Positions 25,671 to 34,471 of a DNA stretch of 64,000 bases are shown piece by piece. The DNA comes from Streptomyces sp. NRRL F-4489 (lineage in GTDB: Bacteria > Actinomycetota > Actinomycetes > Streptomycetales > Streptomycetaceae), in assembly GCF_001509485.1 (NCBI RefSeq), contig NZ_LLZI01000221.1, positions 1 through 64,000 of the forward strand. The letters are read 5' to 3'. The notes beneath the pieces were generated by a model, which was given only the letters and a program-made list of their open reading frames with translations, was not told the origin of the DNA and made no database searches. The stretch's first letter is position 1. Each line of letters opens with the position of its first letter. A program made the position numbers and the translations under genes.

Positions 25671-25686
25671 GGGGCCGTTCGACCCC
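25671..25686. promoter_or_regulatory. DevR-box-like palindrome upstream of PPOX gene
   Basis: GGGGCCGTTCGACCCC fits the GGGnC-n4-GnCCC core of DevR/DosR binding sites. It lies 89 bp before the PPOX-like gene start and beside a DevR-type response regulator locus. Assignment rests on pattern and context. Confidence 0.45.
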
Positions 25687-25733
25687 GCCGGCGCCCCGCC
25701 CCGGGGACGCCGGCAGGGCGGCGGCCCGTTACG

Positions 25734-27161
25734 TCAGCGGGCTGCCCCCGTCATCGCCGCGTCGTCCACGCCGCCCGCGCTCCCCGCGTCCGCCGCGTAC
25801 GCCGTGGCGCGCGCCGCCGCCGCGGGCAGCGCGTCCGGGAGCGGGTCGTGGCGGATCCGGCCGGCCGGCAGCCCGGCCGCGGTCAGCCGGGCGACGGTGG
25901 CGCCGACCATGGCCGCCGGACCGCTGACGAAGGCCAGCGCACCGGCCCAGGACCCGTCCCGGGCCACCGCCTCGGCCAGCGGGCCGTACTCGCCCGGTGA
26001 GCGCCCGGCGCCCCGGGCGGCCTCCTCGTCCAGCACCCGCACCACCCGCAACCACCGGTTCCGCGCCGCGAGTTGGGCCAGCGCCCCGGCGTCGTACAGC
26101 TCGGCGCGGCTGCGCGCGCCGACGAAGAGGTGGACCCGGCCGGCCGGGCGCACCGGCAGCCCGCCCGCCCCGCGCCGGCGGCCGGCCCACTCCTCCAGCA
26201 GCGCCTTGACCGGCGCCCAGCCCGTGCCGCCGGCCACCATCAGCACCTCGCCGGCGTGGTCCTCCGGGCCGAGCGCCATGGTGCCGTGCGCCGGGCCCAG
26301 CCGCAGGATGTCGCCCGGCTCGGTGCGGCTGACCAGTGCCTCGCTGACCCCGCCGGGCCCCGTTTGCCGGATGTGGAACTCCAGCTCGCCGTCGGCCCGC
26401 GGCGCGCACGCCAGGGAGTAGTGCCGCCACGCCTGCGGCATCAGCGGCGACTCCACCGCCGCGTACTGCCCGGCCCGGTACGGATACGGCTCGTGCACCC
26501 GGACCCGCAGCACCGCGAGGTCCGGGCGGCGCCGCTCATGGGCCGTCACCGTGCCGCGCCAGCACGGCGGTTCGGCCAGCGCCGCCTCGGCGCCCGCCAC
26601 CATCGACGCGACGGCGAACCGCAGCATCCGCACCCACGCCTCCTCCACGGCCTCCGCCCAGCGAGGCCCGGCCGAGCGCCGCAGCGCCGCCCGCAGCGCG
26701 GTCTCGAACGCCTCGTAGTGCGCCGGCCGCACCCCCAGCTTGCGGTGGTCGTGGCCGAGCTGCCGGAAGTACGCGGCGACCTCGTCGGTCCGGTGCAGAT
26801 TCTCGATCAGGTACCAGAACGCCCGGGCCAGATGGGCCCGCTGGAACTCCATGGACGCCGGGAACAGCGACCGCAGCGACGGCCGGCGGGCGAACATCTC
26901 GTCGTAGAGGTGCGCGATCAGCTCGCCGAACGGGGTGACCAGGTCCAGGTACTGGGTGATCAGGCGCTGGTCGGCGGCGCCGTCGTAGGCGGGCGTTAAA
27001 TCCGGGGCCGGGGACCGGCCCTGGCCGAGGATGCGCCGCCGCAGCCGCATCGCGTCGTGCCGGGCGAGCAGGGCGTGGTACTCGTCGCCGACGGTGTCGC
27101 GGGCGGGCGGGACGGGCCGGCCGCCGGGCAGGGGTCGCGGGGACCGGCGGGACTGGTGCAT
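25734..27161 (-). CDS. Flavohemoglobin-like globin/oxidoreductase
   Basis: This is a 475-residue fusion. A non-conserved N-terminal extension (about 60 residues) precedes a globin domain with the B10-region Tyr (LIAHLYDEMF) and proximal His (GHDHRKLGVRPAHY). An FAD domain follows (RHYSLACAP, YPYRAGQY), then an NAD domain (MVAGGTGWAPVKALLEE). It probably converts NO to nitrate or handles O2/NO signals. GAAGGTGG precedes the ATG at 27161. It is divergent from the DevR-like gene with a DevR-box-like palindrome between, so hypoxic or NO induction is likely. Confidence 0.88.
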   Translation of the reverse strand: MHQSRRSPRPLPGGRPVPPARDTVGDEYHALLARHDAMRLRRRILGQGRSPAPDLTPAYDGAADQRLITQYLDLVTPFGELIAHLYDEMFARRPSLRSLFPASMEFQRAHLARAFWYLIENLHRTDEVAAYFRQLGHDHRKLGVRPAHYEAFETALRAALRRSAGPRWAEAVEEAWVRMLRFAVASMVAGAEAALAEPPCWRGTVTAHERRRPDLAVLRVRVHEPYPYRAGQYAAVESPLMPQAWRHYSLACAPRADGELEFHIRQTGPGGVSEALVSRTEPGDILRLGPAHGTMALGPEDHAGEVLMVAGGTGWAPVKALLEEWAGRRRGAGGLPVRPAGRVHLFVGARSRAELYDAGALAQLAARNRWLRVVRVLDEEAARGAGRSPGEYGPLAEAVARDGSWAGALAFVSGPAAMVGATVARLTAAGLPAGRIRHDPLPDALPAAAARATAYAADAGSAGGVDDAAMTGAAR

Positions 27162-27242
27162 GGTGTCCACCTTCTGAACGGGGTCCTGACGGAGGGCGCC
27201 AGTATCACAACGGGCCGTGACGGCCGAAGGACCCTGCTCCGG

Positions 27243-27256
27243 GGGCCGTTTGGCCC
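27243..27256. promoter_or_regulatory. DevR-box-like palindrome GGGCCGTTTGGCCC
   Basis: A perfect 5-bp-arm palindrome lies in the divergent gap between the flavohemoglobin and the DevR-like gene. A weaker similar site, GGGCCGTGACGGCC, is at 27212-27225. Both match the GGGnC-n4-GnCCC core expected for DevR/DosR binding. Confidence 0.5.
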
Positions 27257-27384
27257 TTGCGCGGGCCCGGCGGACCGGGCGAACCTCGGGGTCGGGGCCC
27301 TGCTGCCGGCCCCGCACCGGCCCGCCCGGCGCCCCGGCGGGAAGCGGCGAACGACCAAGCGGACGAACGACCAAGCGAGCGTGA

Positions 27385-28095
27385 ATGAACCAGCACCCTG
27401 CCACCCCGGCCCCCGCCGCACCGCTGCGGGTCTTCATCCTGGACGACCACGAGGTGGTGCGCCGCGGCGTACGGGATCTCCTGGAGGCGGAGGACGACAT
27501 CGAGGTGGTGGGGGAGGCGGGGGACGCCCGGCAGGCCCTCGCCCGGGTCCCGGCCGTCCGGCCCCAGGTGGCCGTCCTCGACGTGCGGCTGGGCGGCGAC
27601 GGGTCGGGCAGTGACCAGGAGGGCATCGAGGTCTGCCGGGAACTGCGGGCCCGGATGCCGGAGCTGGCCTGCCTGATGCTGACCTCGTTCGATGACGACG
27701 AGGCGCTGTTCGACGCCATCATGGCGGGGGCGGCCGGCTATGTGCTCAAGCAGATCGACGGCTCGGCGCTGGTGCGCGCGGTGCGGACGGTCGCGGCGGG
27801 GGAGTCGATGCTGGACCCGCGCACGGCGGCCCGGGTGATGGCCCGGCTGCGCGGCCCGGCCCGGGAGCCGGCCGAGGAGTCCGCCGCCTCGGTCCTGGAC
27901 CGGCTCTCGCCGCGCGAGCGGGAGGTACTGGACCTGATCACCGAAGGTTTGACGAACCGTCAGATCGCGGACCGGCTGTTCCTCGCCGAGAAGACGGTGA
28001 AGAACCGGGTCTCCGCCATCCTGGCCAAGCTGGGGGTGGGGCGCCGGGTCCAGGCGGCGATGGTGGCGGAGCGGCTGCGGGAGGGGCGGGACTGA
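27385..28095 (+). CDS. NarL/LuxR-type response regulator, DevR (DosR)-like
   Basis: This 236-residue regulator has a receiver domain: acidic pair DDHE, phospho-acceptor Asp in [10 protein letters not shown], switch Thr/Ser in LMLTSFDDD, and Lys in GYVLKQIDG. It is followed by a LuxR-type HTH ([40 protein letters not shown], shared with DevR). [16 protein letters not shown] and the EKTVKN helix are close to mycobacterial DosR. It converges with the DevS-like kinase gene, its probable partner. Confidence 0.9.
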   Translation: MNQHPATPAPAAPLRVFILDDHEVVRRGVRDLLEAEDDIEVVGEAGDARQALARVPAVRPQVAVLDVRLGGDGSGSDQEGIEVCRELRARMPELACLMLTSFDDDEALFDAIMAGAAGYVLKQIDGSALVRAVRTVAAGESMLDPRTAARVMARLRGPAREPAEESAASVLDRLSPREREVLDLITEGLTNRQIADRLFLAEKTVKNRVSAILAKLGVGRRVQAAMVAERLREGRD

Positions 28096-28130
28096 GCGGT
28101 CCTCGATGACATACGGCCGGCGGCTCGGGG

Positions 28131-29876
28131 TCAGCCGGGCAGGGGCACCCGCCACACCAGGCGGGTGCCGCCGCCCTCCGGCGTGCCGGCCTCGAAGCGG
28201 CCGCCGAGCATCTCCGCCCGCGCCCGCATGTTGGCCAGTCCGCCGATGTGCCCGGAACCGCCGGCCGGCAGGCCCACCCCGTCGTCCGTCACCGTCAGCG
28301 CCACCTCGCCGGCGGTCGCCGCGACCGCGACGTCCACGCGGCGGGCGCGGGCGTGCCGGGCGGCGTTGCTCAGCGCCTCGGCGGCCACCGCCACCAGGTG
28401 CTGGGCCACCTCCTCCGGGACCGCGGCGTCCACCGGGCCGTCGATCCGCAGCGCCGGGGCGAAGCCGAGCGGTCCGGCCGCGCGGCTCACGGTGTCGGTG
28501 AGGTCGCGGCGCAGTCCGCGGTCCGGTGCGCCGTCCCCGGTGGTGCGCAGCCCGAAGATGGTGGACCGGATGATCTTGATGGTGGTGTCCAGATCGCCGA
28601 CCGCGCGCCCGACCCGTTCGGCCGCCTCCGGCCGGTCGATCAGCCGGGTCGCGCTCTGCAGGGTGATGCCGGTGGCGAACAGCCGCTGAATGGCCAGATC
28701 GTGCAGGTCCCGGGCGATCCGGTCGCGGTCGTGCAGGACCGTCAGCTCCTCCGACTCGGCGCGCCGGCGGGCGAGTTCCAGCGCGATCACCGCCTGATCG
28801 GCGAAGCCGGATATCAAGCGGACCTCGGTGTCGTCGAACGGCGGCCGGTCCGCCAGCCGGCACAGCCGCAGCGCTCCGCACCCGGTGTCCACCTGGAGCG
28901 GAACGGCGACCGCCGGCCCGTAGACCTCCTCGCCGGAACCGGACCCGGCCCCGGCCCCGGAGTTGGAGTCGTCCGCCGCCCCGGGACCGTCCGTACGGTC
29001 CGTACCGAGCGGATACGCCCGGGGGTCGGCGCGCAGATCGTCGGTGACCACCGGCTGCCCGCCGCGCACCGCCATCCCGGGCAGCGAACCGTCCACCGGC
29101 ACCCGCAGTCCGGCGATCCGGCTCGCGCCCGTACCGCAGGCCACCGCCACCGACAGCTGCTCCGCCGAACCGGCCGCCGGCAGCAGGACCGCCGCGCAGT
29201 CCGCGCCGGCCACCTCCATCGCCCGCCGGGCGATCAGCCGCAGCACCTCGTCCGCCTCCGTGCCCGACAGCAGACTGCGGGTGATCTCGCCGAGCGCCTC
29301 CAGCCACCGCTCGCGGCGGCGGCTCTCGTGGTACATGCGGGCGTTGTCGATGGCCACCCCCGCCGCGATGGACAAGGTGGCCACCACCGCCTCGTCGTCC
29401 GCGTCGAACGCGCCGCCGCCGCGCTTCTCGGTGAGGTAGAGATTGCCGAACACCTCGTCGCGGACCCGGACCGGCACCCCGAGGAAGGTGCGCATCGGCG
29501 GATGGTTGGCCGGAAAACCGGCGCTGTGCGGGTGGTCGGCCAGATCGGTGAGGCGGAGCGGCGCGGGGTTGCGGATCAGCTCGCCGAGGATGCCGCGGCC
29601 GCACGGCGTCCGGCCGATCGAGGCGATCAGCTCCTCGTCCATGCCCACCGGCAGGAACTGCGACAGCCCCCCGCCGCCGACCACGCCGAGCGCCCCGTAC
29701 TCCGCGTCGGTGAGGGTGACCGCCGCCTCCACGATGCCCCGGAGCACCTGCGGGAGTTCGAGCCCCCGCCCCAGGCTCATCACCGCGTCGAGCAGGCTCC
29801 GCATCCGGTCCGGTTCGCGGAGCTGCGGCCCGCGGGGTTCTTCCGCGGCCGGCGCGTGCGCTTGCGTTTCGGACAT
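28131..29876 (-). CDS. DevS (DosS)-like GAF-GAF sensor histidine kinase
   Basis: This 581-residue soluble kinase contains two GAF domains (about 40-190 and 215-370), a HisKA_3 dimerisation domain with the phospho-acceptor His in RDRIARDLHDLAIQRLFA, and a HATPase ending GGTRLVWRVPL. The first GAF domain contains HPHSAGFPANHPPMRTFLGV, which corresponds to the heme-ligand region of DosS. Thus heme-based O2/NO/CO sensing is plausible. The ATG at 29876 was chosen over 29897. A Gly/Ser-rich insert sits in the second GAF domain. It is convergent with its probable partner response regulator. Confidence 0.9.
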   Translation of the reverse strand: MSETQAHAPAAEEPRGPQLREPDRMRSLLDAVMSLGRGLELPQVLRGIVEAAVTLTDAEYGALGVVGGGGLSQFLPVGMDEELIASIGRTPCGRGILGELIRNPAPLRLTDLADHPHSAGFPANHPPMRTFLGVPVRVRDEVFGNLYLTEKRGGGAFDADDEAVVATLSIAAGVAIDNARMYHESRRRERWLEALGEITRSLLSGTEADEVLRLIARRAMEVAGADCAAVLLPAAGSAEQLSVAVACGTGASRIAGLRVPVDGSLPGMAVRGGQPVVTDDLRADPRAYPLGTDRTDGPGAADDSNSGAGAGSGSGEEVYGPAVAVPLQVDTGCGALRLCRLADRPPFDDTEVRLISGFADQAVIALELARRRAESEELTVLHDRDRIARDLHDLAIQRLFATGITLQSATRLIDRPEAAERVGRAVGDLDTTIKIIRSTIFGLRTTGDGAPDRGLRRDLTDTVSRAAGPLGFAPALRIDGPVDAAVPEEVAQHLVAVAAEALSNAARHARARRVDVAVAATAGEVALTVTDDGVGLPAGGSGHIGGLANMRARAEMLGGRFEAGTPEGGGTRLVWRVPLPG

Positions 29877-30154
29877 GACCTGCTGCTCCCCAAACATCCC
29901 GTACGTCTGTCCGGCAGCGTACGTGATCTTCGGGCGGGCCCGGCGGACACCGGCGGCGACCGGCCATCCGGCCGGGGCGGGGGCGCGGGCTCGGGCCGCG
30001 CCCCGGAGGCCGGGATTGATCGCCATCGGTGATGACTGCTGACGCCGCTTGCGCCTTGGTGCGGCGGCGGCCCGCGGCTTGACTGTCCTCATGCCCAGGC
30101 GGACGAACCGCCGCAACGGAAGACCCCACACCGGGGAAGACCACGGAGGCCACC

Positions 30155-30622
30155 ATGACCAGTACCGCGACCGAGACCGAGACCGCGACCGACACCGCCG
30201 AGAACAGCCCGGCCGCCGGCGCCCCCAAGGAGGTGGTGCTGCGCTACTTCGACGCGCTGGTCGCCGGCGACCAGGACGTGATCCGCGACTCCTGGGCCGA
30301 GGACGGCAGTTGCTGGTACGCCGGGGACCTGCCGATCTCCGGCACCTGGCAGGGCCGGGACCAGGTCATCAACGGCTTCCTGGCCACCGCCTTCGCCCAC
30401 CTCGACCCGGAGCGCGAGATCGGCGCGCGGGTCACCAACATCTTCGGCGAGGGCGAGCAGGTGTCCGTCGAGTGGGACTCCTGGGGCACCGGCCGCACCG
30501 GCCGGCCCTACCGGCAGAAGAACACCGCGATCTTCACGGTCCGCGACGGCGCCATCGTCAGCATGCGGGAGTACGCCGACACCCAGCACTGGGAGCGCGC
30601 GCTGGTCGCAGAGCGGGGCTGA
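30155..30622 (+). CDS. SnoaL/NTF2-like protein
   Basis: This 155-residue protein has a Thr/Glu/Ala-rich low-complexity N-terminus (about 1-20), then an NTF2-fold cone domain (EVVLRYFDALVAGDQDVIRDSW to FTVRDGAIVSMREYADT). The family includes cyclases, isomerases and stress-related proteins without enzymatic function. GGAGG precedes the ATG. It lies next to the DevS-like gene (divergent) and may belong to the same stress locus. Role unknown. Confidence 0.8.
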   Translation: MTSTATETETATDTAENSPAAGAPKEVVLRYFDALVAGDQDVIRDSWAEDGSCWYAGDLPISGTWQGRDQVINGFLATAFAHLDPEREIGARVTNIFGEGEQVSVEWDSWGTGRTGRPYRQKNTAIFTVRDGAIVSMREYADTQHWERALVAERG

Positions 30623-30639
30623 CGGGTCGTCAGCCCCGC
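30613..30639. terminator. Hairpin GCGGGGCTGAC-GGGTC-GTCAGCCCCGC
   Basis: An 11-bp perfect stem with a 5-base loop begins at the end of the NTF2-like gene and includes its stop codon. It serves that gene and probably the convergent membrane protein gene. Confidence 0.75.
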
Positions 30640-30653
30640 AGGGCGGTGCCGGC

Positions 30654-31103
30654 TCAGGCCGTCAGGAGGGTGATGCCCAGGGCGAGCAGGACGCCGGTCT
30701 TGGCGAGTTCGGCGGCGACGTAGAAGAGGTGGGAGTTAGAGCGGGGGAGGGTTTCGCCGGCGAGGACGCGGCGGGTGCGGCGGTTGAGGAACGGGCGGAT
30801 CACGGCCAGCTGGAGGGCCAGGAGGGCCGCGGCGGCGGCCGTCAGCGCGATGACCGCCGCGCCGGGTGCCGTGGTCAGGGCGACCGCGACGGCGACGGCC
30901 GCGGCGAGCACCGCCTCGACCGCGTTGAGGGCCCGGAAGACCAGGCGGCCGATGCCCAGGCCGATGCGGACGGTAACGCCGGGGGCGCGGAACTTCAGCG
31001 GCGCCTCCAGGAAGGAGATCGCCAGCACCATGCCGAGCCAGAGGAAGGTGACCGCGACCGCGACGGCGGCCGAGGGGGAGTGAGCGGAGGCCAGGGCGTG
31101 CAT
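30654..31103 (-). CDS. Four-TM membrane protein of the NO-detoxification locus
   Basis: This 149-residue protein has about four transmembrane segments (VAVAVTFLWLGMVLAISF; VLAAAVAVAVAL; VIALTAAAAALLALQLAVI; TGVLLALGITLL) and the loop LEAPLKFRAPGVTVRIGLGIGRLVFRALN. It lies 210 bp downstream of hmpA on the same strand. The function is unknown; nearby NsrR-controlled genes suggest a link to nitrosative stress, but this is inference. Confidence 0.8.
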   Translation of the reverse strand: MHALASAHSPSAAVAVAVTFLWLGMVLAISFLEAPLKFRAPGVTVRIGLGIGRLVFRALNAVEAVLAAAVAVAVALTTAPGAAVIALTAAAAALLALQLAVIRPFLNRRTRRVLAGETLPRSNSHLFYVAAELAKTGVLLALGITLLTA

Positions 31104-31313
31104 GCGGAGGGTCCTTTCGCTGCGGGTCGGCCGGGCCAGGTGCTCCGGTCTGGCTGACGTGCGGTCCGGTGTCCAGGGGGTGGGCGGTCCGGGGGCGGGC
31201 GTCCCGGGGTGGGCGTGCGGTGCTGTCGTTCTGGGGTGCGGCGGGTCGGCGGCGTCAGGCGGCCGGCCCGCCGCGGTGGCCCGTAGGCCGGTGGTCCGTG
31301 GGCCGGTGTCCGG

Positions 31314-32522
31314 TCAGGACTGGCCGTGCCAGAGGTCCGGGCCGAAGACCTCGTAGTGGATGGCGTGCGCCGGGACGCCCTGGCGCAGCAGATCGCCACG
31401 GACGGCCCGCATGAACGGCACCGGGCCGCACAGGTACGCGGTGACGCCGGCCGGCAGCGTGAGCGCGCCCACGTCGGCGCGGCCGGTGCGGACGGTCCCG
31501 GTGGCGGGGGCCGGCTGCTCGGCCGCGTCCTCGTACCACAGGTGCAGATCCGCGCCCGGGAGCGCGCCGGCCAGCTCGTGGAGCTCGTCGCGGTGCGCGT
31601 GGTCGGCCGGCGAGCGGTCGGCGTGGACGACGGTGACCGGCCGGGACGAGCCGGTGGCGGCCAGGTGGTTGAGCATGGCGAGCATCGGGGTGCTGCCGAT
31701 ACCGGCGGAGGCCAGCAGCAGCGGGCCGGTGCCGTCCATCAGGGTCAGGTCGCCGAACGGGGCGGAGACGGTGAGGAGGTCGCCGGTGCGGGCGTGGTCG
31801 TGCAGGTGGTTCGAGACCTCGCCGTCCGGGCGGTGCTCCTCGCGGACCCGCTTGACGGTGATCCGCCAGTCGGGGCGGCCGGGGGCGGCGGAGAGGCTGT
31901 ACTGGCGGATCTGCCGGGCGCCGTCGGGCAGCTCGACCTGGACGCTGACGTACTGGCCGGGGCGGAAGGCGGGGGCGGGGCCGCCGTCGGCCGGGCGCAG
32001 GGTGAGGGAGAGCACCTCGGCGGTCTCCGCGCGCCGCTCGACGATCTCCATCCGCCGCCAGGTGTCGCCCGGCACCGCGCCGGCCTCCTCGTAGAGCCGG
32101 GCCTCGATGGCTATCAGGGCGTTGGCCATCAGCCAGTACACCTCGTCCCAGGCGGCCGCGACCTCGGGGGTCACGGCGTCGCCGAGGACCTCGGCGATGG
32201 CCGCGAACAGGTGCTCGTTGACGATCTTGTACTGGTCGGCGGTGACGCCGAGCGAGGCGTGCTTGTGCGCGATCCGCTGGAGCATCGCGTCGGGCCGTCT
32301 GTCGGGGTGCTCCAGCAGCAGGCCGGCAAAGGCCGCGATCGAGCCCGCCAGGGCCTGCTTCTGCTCGCCGTTGGCCTGGTTGCCGCGGTTGAAGAGGTCG
32401 CGGAGCAGTTCGGGGTGCGCGTCGAACAGCTTGGTGTAGAAGAGCGCCGTGACGTCCTCGATGGCGGCGCCCACGGCGGGGAGGGTTGCGCGGATGACGG
32501 GGGTGGACTGCTCGGAGAGCAC
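31314..32522 (-). CDS. hmpA: Flavohemoprotein, nitric oxide dioxygenase
   Basis: This 402-residue protein converts NO and O2 to nitrate using NAD(P)H. It has an N-terminal globin domain (B10 Tyr in VTALFYTKLFDAH; proximal His in IAHKHASLGV), an FAD domain with RQYSLSAAPG, and an NAD domain with LLASAGIGSTPMLAML and the C-terminal FGPDL. Of two adjacent GTG codons, 32522 has the right spacing from GAGGAGG. An NsrR-like operator lies just upstream, and the nsrR gene follows in the same orientation. Confidence 0.94.
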   Translation of the reverse strand: MLSEQSTPVIRATLPAVGAAIEDVTALFYTKLFDAHPELLRDLFNRGNQANGEQKQALAGSIAAFAGLLLEHPDRRPDAMLQRIAHKHASLGVTADQYKIVNEHLFAAIAEVLGDAVTPEVAAAWDEVYWLMANALIAIEARLYEEAGAVPGDTWRRMEIVERRAETAEVLSLTLRPADGGPAPAFRPGQYVSVQVELPDGARQIRQYSLSAAPGRPDWRITVKRVREEHRPDGEVSNHLHDHARTGDLLTVSAPFGDLTLMDGTGPLLLASAGIGSTPMLAMLNHLAATGSSRPVTVVHADRSPADHAHRDELHELAGALPGADLHLWYEDAAEQPAPATGTVRTGRADVGALTLPAGVTAYLCGPVPFMRAVRGDLLRQGVPAHAIHYEVFGPDLWHGQS

Positions 32523-32537
32523 CACGACCTCCTCTAT

Positions 32538-32560
32538 ATTTGGTAAATGATCTTCGTATT
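32538..32560. promoter_or_regulatory. NsrR operator upstream of hmpA
   Basis: On the minus strand this AT-rich 23-mer reads AATACGAAGATC followed by ATTTACCAAAT. As I remember the S. coelicolor hmpA1 NsrR site, it matches at about 19 of 23 positions. It lies 16 bp before the hmpA start, so bound NsrR would block transcription. Confidence 0.7.
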
Positions 32561-32641
32561 TGTTTTTACGGCTCGGCCAGGCACCCTCGGGGGAGTCCCG
32601 GAGGGATGCTGACGGGAGTCGGGCAGGGGCCGGCGGCTGGG

Positions 32642-33085
32642 TCAGCCGGCGGGCCGGCTGGTCAGGCCGACCAGGACGGGGCCGGTGGGGGCGGCCACCA
32701 CGTCGGAGACGGTCAGCGGGTCGAGCGTGGCGTAGAACGCCTCCTGCGCGTCGCGCAGCGCCCCGCGCAGCCGGCAGGCCGCGCGCAGCGGGCACGGGGT
32801 GTCGCCCTCGCAGGCCACCACCTCGTCCTCGCCCTCCAGCTCACGCACCAGCCAGCCGACCGACGCCTGGTGGCCCAGGGTGGTCAGGGCCAGACCGCCG
32901 CCGCGCCCCCGCCGGGCCTCGACCACGCCGAGGTGCTGGAGCCGGCTGATCGCCTTCGCCATGTGGGTGTACGGCACGTCCATCGCCTCGGCCACCTCGC
33001 GGGTGGTCAGGGGCGCGCCGCGCTCCGCGACGGCCAGGCGCATCACGGCTCGCAGCGCCAGGTCAGTGAACTTCGTCAACCGCAC
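32642..33085 (-). CDS. nsrR: Rrf2 family NO-sensing repressor NsrR
   Basis: This 147-residue Rrf2-family winged-helix protein has MRLTKFTDLALRAVMRLAV at the N-terminus and the recognition region VPYTHMAKAISRLQHLGVV. Three Cys in ACEGDTPCPLRAAC fit the [4Fe-4S] cluster ligands of NsrR; nitrosylation of the cluster releases DNA. It lies just upstream of hmpA on the same strand, with an operator-like sequence before each gene. Confidence 0.93.
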   Translation of the reverse strand: MRLTKFTDLALRAVMRLAVAERGAPLTTREVAEAMDVPYTHMAKAISRLQHLGVVEARRGRGGGLALTTLGHQASVGWLVRELEGEDEVVACEGDTPCPLRAACRLRGALRDAQEAFYATLDPLTVSDVVAAPTGPVLVGLTSRPAG

Positions 33086-33101
33086 GAAAACGACGGTAGC
33101 A

Positions 33102-33124
33102 AATGCGCATGTAGGGTTCGCATT
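33102..33124. promoter_or_regulatory. NsrR-like operator upstream of nsrR
   Basis: AATGCG and CGCATT are separated by 11 bp, giving a 23-bp site of the same length as the hmpA operator. It starts 17 bp before the nsrR start codon, consistent with autorepression. The match to known NsrR sites is weaker than for hmpA. Confidence 0.5.
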
Positions 33125-33214
33125 CAGGGGAGGGTGGCGACGGTCACTGCGGCCGCCGCGCCCCTCGTGCCCGTAGTCGCGCCATCACGGATACGCATCG
33201 GAGGGTGACCACAG

Positions 33215-33670
33215 ATGCCTGACGTCCCGCCCACCGGCGGACCCGAACCCGAAGCCGGACCTGGACCCGGTCCCGAATCTGGCCCCGGTCCTGGACCCGC
33301 CGGGGAGCCGGTGCCGCGGCTGCTCTGCGACGCCCAGCGGCTCGCCGCCGCCGATTCCGCGCCGGCGGGCGCGCTGTGGCGGCTGGCCGAGTCCGGCCGC
33401 CAGCTCGACGCCAACCTGGTCCGGCTCCCGCCCGGCGGCCGGATCGACACCCACCGCGAGCCGGACCTCGACGTCCTCCTCTACGTGGTGGCCGGCGGCG
33501 GGACCGCGGAGTCGGCGGGGGAGCGGCAGCCGCTCGCCGAGGGCAGCCTGGTGTGGCTGCCGCGCGGCTCCACCCGGAGCCTGAACGCGGGCGGGGACGG
33601 GATGGCCTACCTCACCGTCCACCGCCGCCGCCCCGGTATGCAGATCCGGGGCCGGGCCGCCGCTTCCTGA
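33215..33670 (+). CDS. Cupin domain protein
   Basis: This 151-residue protein starts with a Pro/Gly/Glu repeat tail (about residues 5-30, PGPGP type). A small cupin domain follows (about 45-140): RLPPGGRIDTHREPDLDVLLYVVAGGG matches cupin motif 1, with metal-ligand-like His and Glu, and GSLVWLPRGSTRSLNAG matches motif 2. The usual second His is replaced, so metal binding is uncertain. Function unknown. Confidence 0.8.
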   Translation: MPDVPPTGGPEPEAGPGPGPESGPGPGPAGEPVPRLLCDAQRLAAADSAPAGALWRLAESGRQLDANLVRLPPGGRIDTHREPDLDVLLYVVAGGGTAESAGERQPLAEGSLVWLPRGSTRSLNAGGDGMAYLTVHRRRPGMQIRGRAAAS

Positions 33671-33686
33671 GCCACCGGCCGGTGAT

Positions 33687-33713
33687 CGGCGGGCACCGTC
33701 GGCGTGCCCGCCG
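33687..33713. terminator. Hairpin CGGCGGGCAC-n7-GTGCCCGCCG
   Basis: A 10-bp perfect stem with a 7-base loop lies between the convergent cupin and carbonic anhydrase genes. Confidence 0.7.
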
Positions 33714-33748
33714 GATGCGCGGGTGCGCCGCGCCGGACGGGCCGCCGG

Positions 33749-34363
33749 TCAGAGCGGCCGGAAGGCGCGGGCGGTGGCGTCCCAGACGAGCGTCTCGGCG
33801 GTGCGGTCGTTGTACTGCCAGACGTGCAGCCGCAGCCGGCGGGTGGCCAGCCGCCGGGTCACGCACGGGTAGCCGCGCAGATGGTGCAGCTGGGCCAGCA
33901 GATGGCGCTGCTCCGGGGTGCGGGGCAGGCCGGAGCCGGGGCGCCGGGCGGTGTGCTCCCGGCCGGGGTGGTGCGCGGGCCGGGTGAACCAGGTGCGGGC
34001 CAGCGGGAGTTCGGTGGCGGGCGGATCGTCCTGGAGGGCGGCGCAGTGGGTGTGGCCGCACAGCACGATGTCCGGTACCTCCAGCGTGCCCAGGGCGAAT
34101 TCGAGCGTGGCGGCGATCGCGCACGCGGCGTCCGGGCGGTAGCGCGGTATGACGTGCCCGGCGGTACGGAGTTCGTGCAGCTCTCCCGGCTCGGTGCCGG
34201 TCAGCAGCGTCGGGACGACCCGGGAGTCGGAGCAGGCGATGAACAGCGCGCGGGGGGAAGGGAGTTCGGCCGGGGCGTGGGCCTGGCGGTGGTTGAGCGC
34301 GGCGGAAGCGGGAGTGGTAGCCGCAGTCGCAGTGGTAGCCGCAGTGGTAGTCGCAGTGATCAT
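33749..34363 (-). CDS. Beta-carbonic anhydrase
   Basis: This 204-residue zinc enzyme interconverts CO2 and bicarbonate. The zinc-binding motifs are ACSDSRVVP (Cys plus the Asp/Arg dyad) and CGHTHCAAL (His and Cys). An Ala/Thr-rich N-terminus precedes the domain. The gene is monocistronic and divergent from nothing; the two-component system to its right is read in the same direction. Confidence 0.92.
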   Translation of the reverse strand: MITATTTAATTATAATTPASAALNHRQAHAPAELPSPRALFIACSDSRVVPTLLTGTEPGELHELRTAGHVIPRYRPDAACAIAATLEFALGTLEVPDIVLCGHTHCAALQDDPPATELPLARTWFTRPAHHPGREHTARRPGSGLPRTPEQRHLLAQLHHLRGYPCVTRRLATRRLRLHVWQYNDRTAETLVWDATARAFRPL

Positions 34364-34471
34364 GAGAGAACCTCGTATTCGTGAGATATCGGGTGACGAG
34401 GGTGCGCGGTGGGGAGGCCGGCCGGGGGCGCAGTCCGTCCGGATCAGGAATCAGGGGCCAGGGGCCAGGTA

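Noticed and set aside
27205..30228. A 1007-codon open frame on the minus strand through the DevS-like gene region
   Set aside because: It runs in another frame of the kinase and antisense to the regulator. Low-complexity Arg/Gly sequence; the kinase frame carries the real motifs.
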